Shown here: piece after piece, positions 5,281 to 7,098 of the stretch | How the letters are laid out: the number at the start of each line of letters is the position of its first letter | How positions within the stretch are numbered: position 1 is the first letter of the stretch | Assembly (NCBI GenBank): GCA_038258095.1 | Contig: JBBSQE010000161.1 | Coordinates: 1-7,098 of the forward strand | Direction of reading: 5' to 3' | From: JBBSQE01 sp038258095 | Lineage (GTDB): Bacteria > Actinomycetota > Thermoleophilia > Solirubrobacterales > 70-9 | DNA: 7,098 bases | Notes under the pieces: generated by a model | Seen by the model: only the letters and a program-made list of their open reading frames with translations | What the model was told of the DNA's origin: nothing | Database searches by the model: none | Position numbers and translations under genes: made by a program

Positions 5281-5288
5281 GCCCGGGC

Positions 5289-5750
5289 GTGGATTCCGAC
5301 GGCGACGACAGACTCGATCCGAGCGTCACCCAGGCCGACTTTCGCAGCGTCCTGGAGATCCCGACGCGATGGAACGACAACGACGTGTACGGCCACGTCA
5401 ACAATGTCGAGTATTACGCGTTCTTCGACACCGTCATCAACAACTGGCTGATCTGCGAGGGGGGCCTCGACATCCACGGCGGCGAGGTCATCGGGCTCTG
5501 CGCCGAGTCCCGCTGCCGGTTTCACGCTCCGTTGGCGTTCCCCGAGACCGTCCAGGCTGGACTGCGGGTCGCCGGGTTAGGCACCAGCAGCGTCCGTTAC
5601 GAGATCGGCCTGTTCGCGGAATCCGGGGAAACGGCTGCCACCGGGTGGTTCGTCCACGTCTTCGTCGATCGTGCATCTCGCCGAGCGGTGGAGATTCCCG
5701 ACCGGCTACGACAGGCTTTGGAACGCATCGAGATCGAGGAGGGCAAGTGA
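5289..5750 (+). CDS. Acyl-CoA thioesterase, hotdog fold (4HBT/YbgC-FadM type)
   Basis: The product has 153 residues. It carries the hotdog thioesterase signature IPTRWNDNDVYGHVNNVEYYAFFDTVINNWL (24-54), in which an Asp in WNDND is expected to act at the thioester and HVNN.EY..FF forms the start of the central hotdog helix. Later strands AESRCRFHAPLAFPETVQAGLRV (72-94) and LGTSSVRYEIGLF (97-109) are also typical. The enzyme would hydrolyse an acyl-CoA to free acid and CoA in the cytoplasm, and chain length cannot be told. GTG 5289 is used because it precedes the conserved domain by about 20 residues and follows a TAGGCT hexamer. The stop TGA overlaps the GTG of the following alcohol dehydrogenase (GTGA), so the two are probably co-translated. 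Confidence 0.85.
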   Translation: MDSDGDDRLDPSVTQADFRSVLEIPTRWNDNDVYGHVNNVEYYAFFDTVINNWLICEGGLDIHGGEVIGLCAESRCRFHAPLAFPETVQAGLRVAGLGTSSVRYEIGLFAESGETAATGWFVHVFVDRASRRAVEIPDRLRQALERIEIEEGK

Positions 5751-6880
5751 GGACTCGCGGGGCGCTGATCCGCGAGATGGGGGCGCCTCCGCCCTACGCG
5801 GATTCCCGGCCGATCGAGATCGTCGAAGCCGAGCTCAGCCCACCTGGTCCGGGCGAGGTGCTGATCCGGGTCCGCGCCGCGGGGATCTGCCATTCCGACC
5901 TCTCGGTGGTCAACGGCTCCCGGCCTCGCGTGATGCCGATGGTGCTCGGCCACGAGGCAGCGGGTGAGGTCGTCGCGGTAGCGCCCGGCGTGGCCTCCAC
6001 CGTTCCGGGAGACCACGTTGTGCTCGCATTCGTCCCCGCCTGCGGCGAGTGCGGCCCGTGCCGGGCGGGCCGGGCCGCACTCTGTGAGCGGGGCGCCTCC
6101 GCCAACACCGATGGCACTCTCCTCTCGGGGGAGCGCCGGCTCCGCGAGCCCGGGGGCGAAGAGCTGCATCACCACCTCGGTGTTTCGGCGTTCAGCGACC
6201 ACATCGTCGTTTCCGAGCGATCCGTCGTCCCCATCGACCGGAGTCTCCCCTTCGAGGTCGCCGCGCTGTTCGGGTGCGCGGTGCTGACCGGAGTCGGCGC
6301 CGTCACCAACAGCGCACAGGTGCGGCCCGGCGACACGGTCGCGATCTTCGGTCTCGGCGGCGTTGGGATGGCGGCGCTGCTCGGCGCCGTCCTGTCGGGC
6401 GCAGGCCAGATCGCCGCCAGCGATCCGATCCCGGAGAAGCTCGAGCTCGCGCTCGAGCTGGGCGCGACAGAGGCGTTCCCCGCCGGCCCCGACTGCGTGG
6501 CGCAGATCCGGGAGGCGACCGGCGGCGGAGCCGACCACGTGATCGAGACGGTCGGCAACGCCGCGGTTCTCGGAGAGGCCTACGCCGCGACGAAGCGCGG
6601 CGGGCAGACGGTGACCGTCGGCCTACCCCATCCCGACGCGGAACTGCGCCTCCAGGCCGTCAGCCTCGTCGCCGAGGAACGGACCCTGCGCGGGTCCTAC
6701 CTCGGATCGTGCGTGCCGGCCCGCGACATACCCCGGTTCGTCGAGCTGTACCTGGCCGGGAAGCTCCCGGTCAACCGCCTACTCAGCCACAAGATCGCCC
6801 TGGAGGACCTAAACGAGGGCTTCGACCGGCTGGCGAGCGGCGAAGCGCTGCGCCAGGTCGTGGTCTTCGGGGACTCTTGA
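5747..6880 (+). CDS. Zinc-dependent medium-chain alcohol dehydrogenase
   Basis: The product has 377 residues. The N-terminal GroES-like catalytic domain contains GICHSD (C48, first catalytic zinc ligand), GHEAAGEV (H69 with E70), and the structural-zinc lobe PACGECGPCRAGRAALCE with C99, C102, C105 and C113. C177 in FGCAVLTGVGAV is the third catalytic ligand. The Rossmann part has VAIFGLGGVGMAAL (GxGxxG at 202-207) and D226 in AASDPIPEKLELALELGA, which favours NAD over NADP. The length, the insert and LLSHKIALEDLNEGFDRLASGEALRQVVVF at the end resemble class III-type alcohol/formaldehyde dehydrogenases. The true substrate is unknown. It should oxidise an alcohol to an aldehyde or the reverse in the cytoplasm. 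The GTG at 5747 is chosen because it gives the family N-terminus and overlaps the thioesterase stop by four bases. The frame is open upstream to 5222, but that part is antisense-like shadow over the thioesterase. Confidence 0.9.
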   Translation: MRTRGALIREMGAPPPYADSRPIEIVEAELSPPGPGEVLIRVRAAGICHSDLSVVNGSRPRVMPMVLGHEAAGEVVAVAPGVASTVPGDHVVLAFVPACGECGPCRAGRAALCERGASANTDGTLLSGERRLREPGGEELHHHLGVSAFSDHIVVSERSVVPIDRSLPFEVAALFGCAVLTGVGAVTNSAQVRPGDTVAIFGLGGVGMAALLGAVLSGAGQIAASDPIPEKLELALELGATEAFPAGPDCVAQIREATGGGADHVIETVGNAAVLGEAYAATKRGGQTVTVGLPHPDAELRLQAVSLVAEERTLRGSYLGSCVPARDIPRFVELYLAGKLPVNRLLSHKIALEDLNEGFDRLASGEALRQVVVFGDS

Positions 6881-6904
6881 GCCAGGAACTCATCTCGATA
6901 GGTT

Positions 6905-7098
6905 CTAGACGCCGCCGGCGATGTAGCGGTCGGAGCTGTTCGCCGTCCTCGCCGTTGCCTCGATGCGGGTCTCCAGCGAGAGCTCCTTCTCGAAGTCGGC
7001 GTCCTCGCCGTGGCGGAATGAGAGCGACTTCCCCTCGAGCAGCTCGATGAAGATGTCGACGTAGTTAACGTCAAGCTGCGTTCCCGCGACGCGCTTCA
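6905..7098 (-). CDS. C-terminal 63 residues of an unrecognised protein (5' partial)
   Basis: The minus strand is open from the window edge to a TAG at 6907-6905. The visible C-terminus reads DVNYVDIFIELLEGKSLSFRHGEDADFEKELSLETRIEATARTANSSDRYIAGGV and is acidic with amphipathic helices. Codons are mostly G/C-ending, as in the neighbouring real genes, whereas the overlapping open frame on the same strand (7074-6697) is a Ser/Arg-rich shadow. The pattern 'D-x-F-x-x-L-L-E-G-K...G-E-D-A...E-x-x-x-x-x-A...S' is faintly like the end of Gfo/Idh/MocA-type NAD-dependent oxidoreductases, but this is not enough to name it. It converges on the alcohol dehydrogenase with a 24-base gap. Confidence 0.55.
   Translation of the reverse strand, partial: KRVAGTQLDVNYVDIFIELLEGKSLSFRHGEDADFEKELSLETRIEATARTANSSDRYIAGGV

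Noticed and set aside
5222..5746. Long Arg-rich N-terminal extension of the alcohol dehydrogenase frame
   Set aside because: It is out of frame with the thioesterase, which has clear motifs over the same bases. The family N-terminus begins at GTG 5747.
5597..6538. 313-residue minus-strand open frame across the thioesterase and alcohol dehydrogenase
   Set aside because: The opposite strand has two well-matched enzymes with zinc and nucleotide motifs. This frame has no recognisable domain and is explained by G/C third-position bias.

Overview
The window is GC-rich bacterial chromosome with strong G/C preference at third codon positions. It most likely comes from an actinobacterial lineage, perhaps Thermoleophilia (Solirubrobacterales-like). 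That placement is inferred from the composition, from the secreted GGxGxD-repeat protein whose mature start resembles 'PKCGGKRATI', and from the style of the GST-like protein. No rRNA or other taxonomic marker is present. I see no tRNA, CRISPR array, insertion sequence or phage gene.

Layout. Positions 1 to about 140 hold the C-terminal end of an unrecognised gene (+). At 157-393 is a 78-residue protein with a partial ribosomal L7/L12 C-terminal motif (+). A low-GC spacer with a perfect 17-bp tandem repeat (465-498) leads into a large secreted protein of RTX-type calcium-binding repeats (538-2469, +). Convergent to it is pdxH, pyridoxamine 5'-phosphate oxidase (2500-3150, -). pdxH is divergent from a glutathione S-transferase-like gene (3202-3963, +). 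That gene converges on an AlgH/YqgE (UPF0301) gene (3960-4478, -), and the two stop codons share one CTAG. AlgH is divergent from an SRPBCC-fold gene (4552-4983, +). Next comes a decayed C-terminal remnant of a family-4 glycosyltransferase (about 5017-5277). A translationally coupled pair follows: a hotdog acyl-CoA thioesterase (5289-5750, +) and a zinc-dependent medium-chain alcohol dehydrogenase (5747-6880, +). The window ends in the C-terminus of an unrecognised minus-strand gene (6905-7098).

The genes look like separate housekeeping or accessory units rather than one pathway. The only convincing operon is thioesterase plus alcohol dehydrogenase, joined by a GTGA start/stop overlap, which suggests linked handling of an acyl-CoA or an alcohol/aldehyde substrate.

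The most interesting non-gene signal is in the start regions. pdxH, the GST-like gene and algH each carry a TANNNT hexamer exactly six bases upstream of the start codon and no clear Shine-Dalgarno sequence. This is the arrangement expected of leaderless transcripts, and it places back-to-back promoters in two very short divergent spacers. One of these spacers also contains a perfect 12-bp palindrome. I do not see strong evidence for a wholly new multi-gene system.
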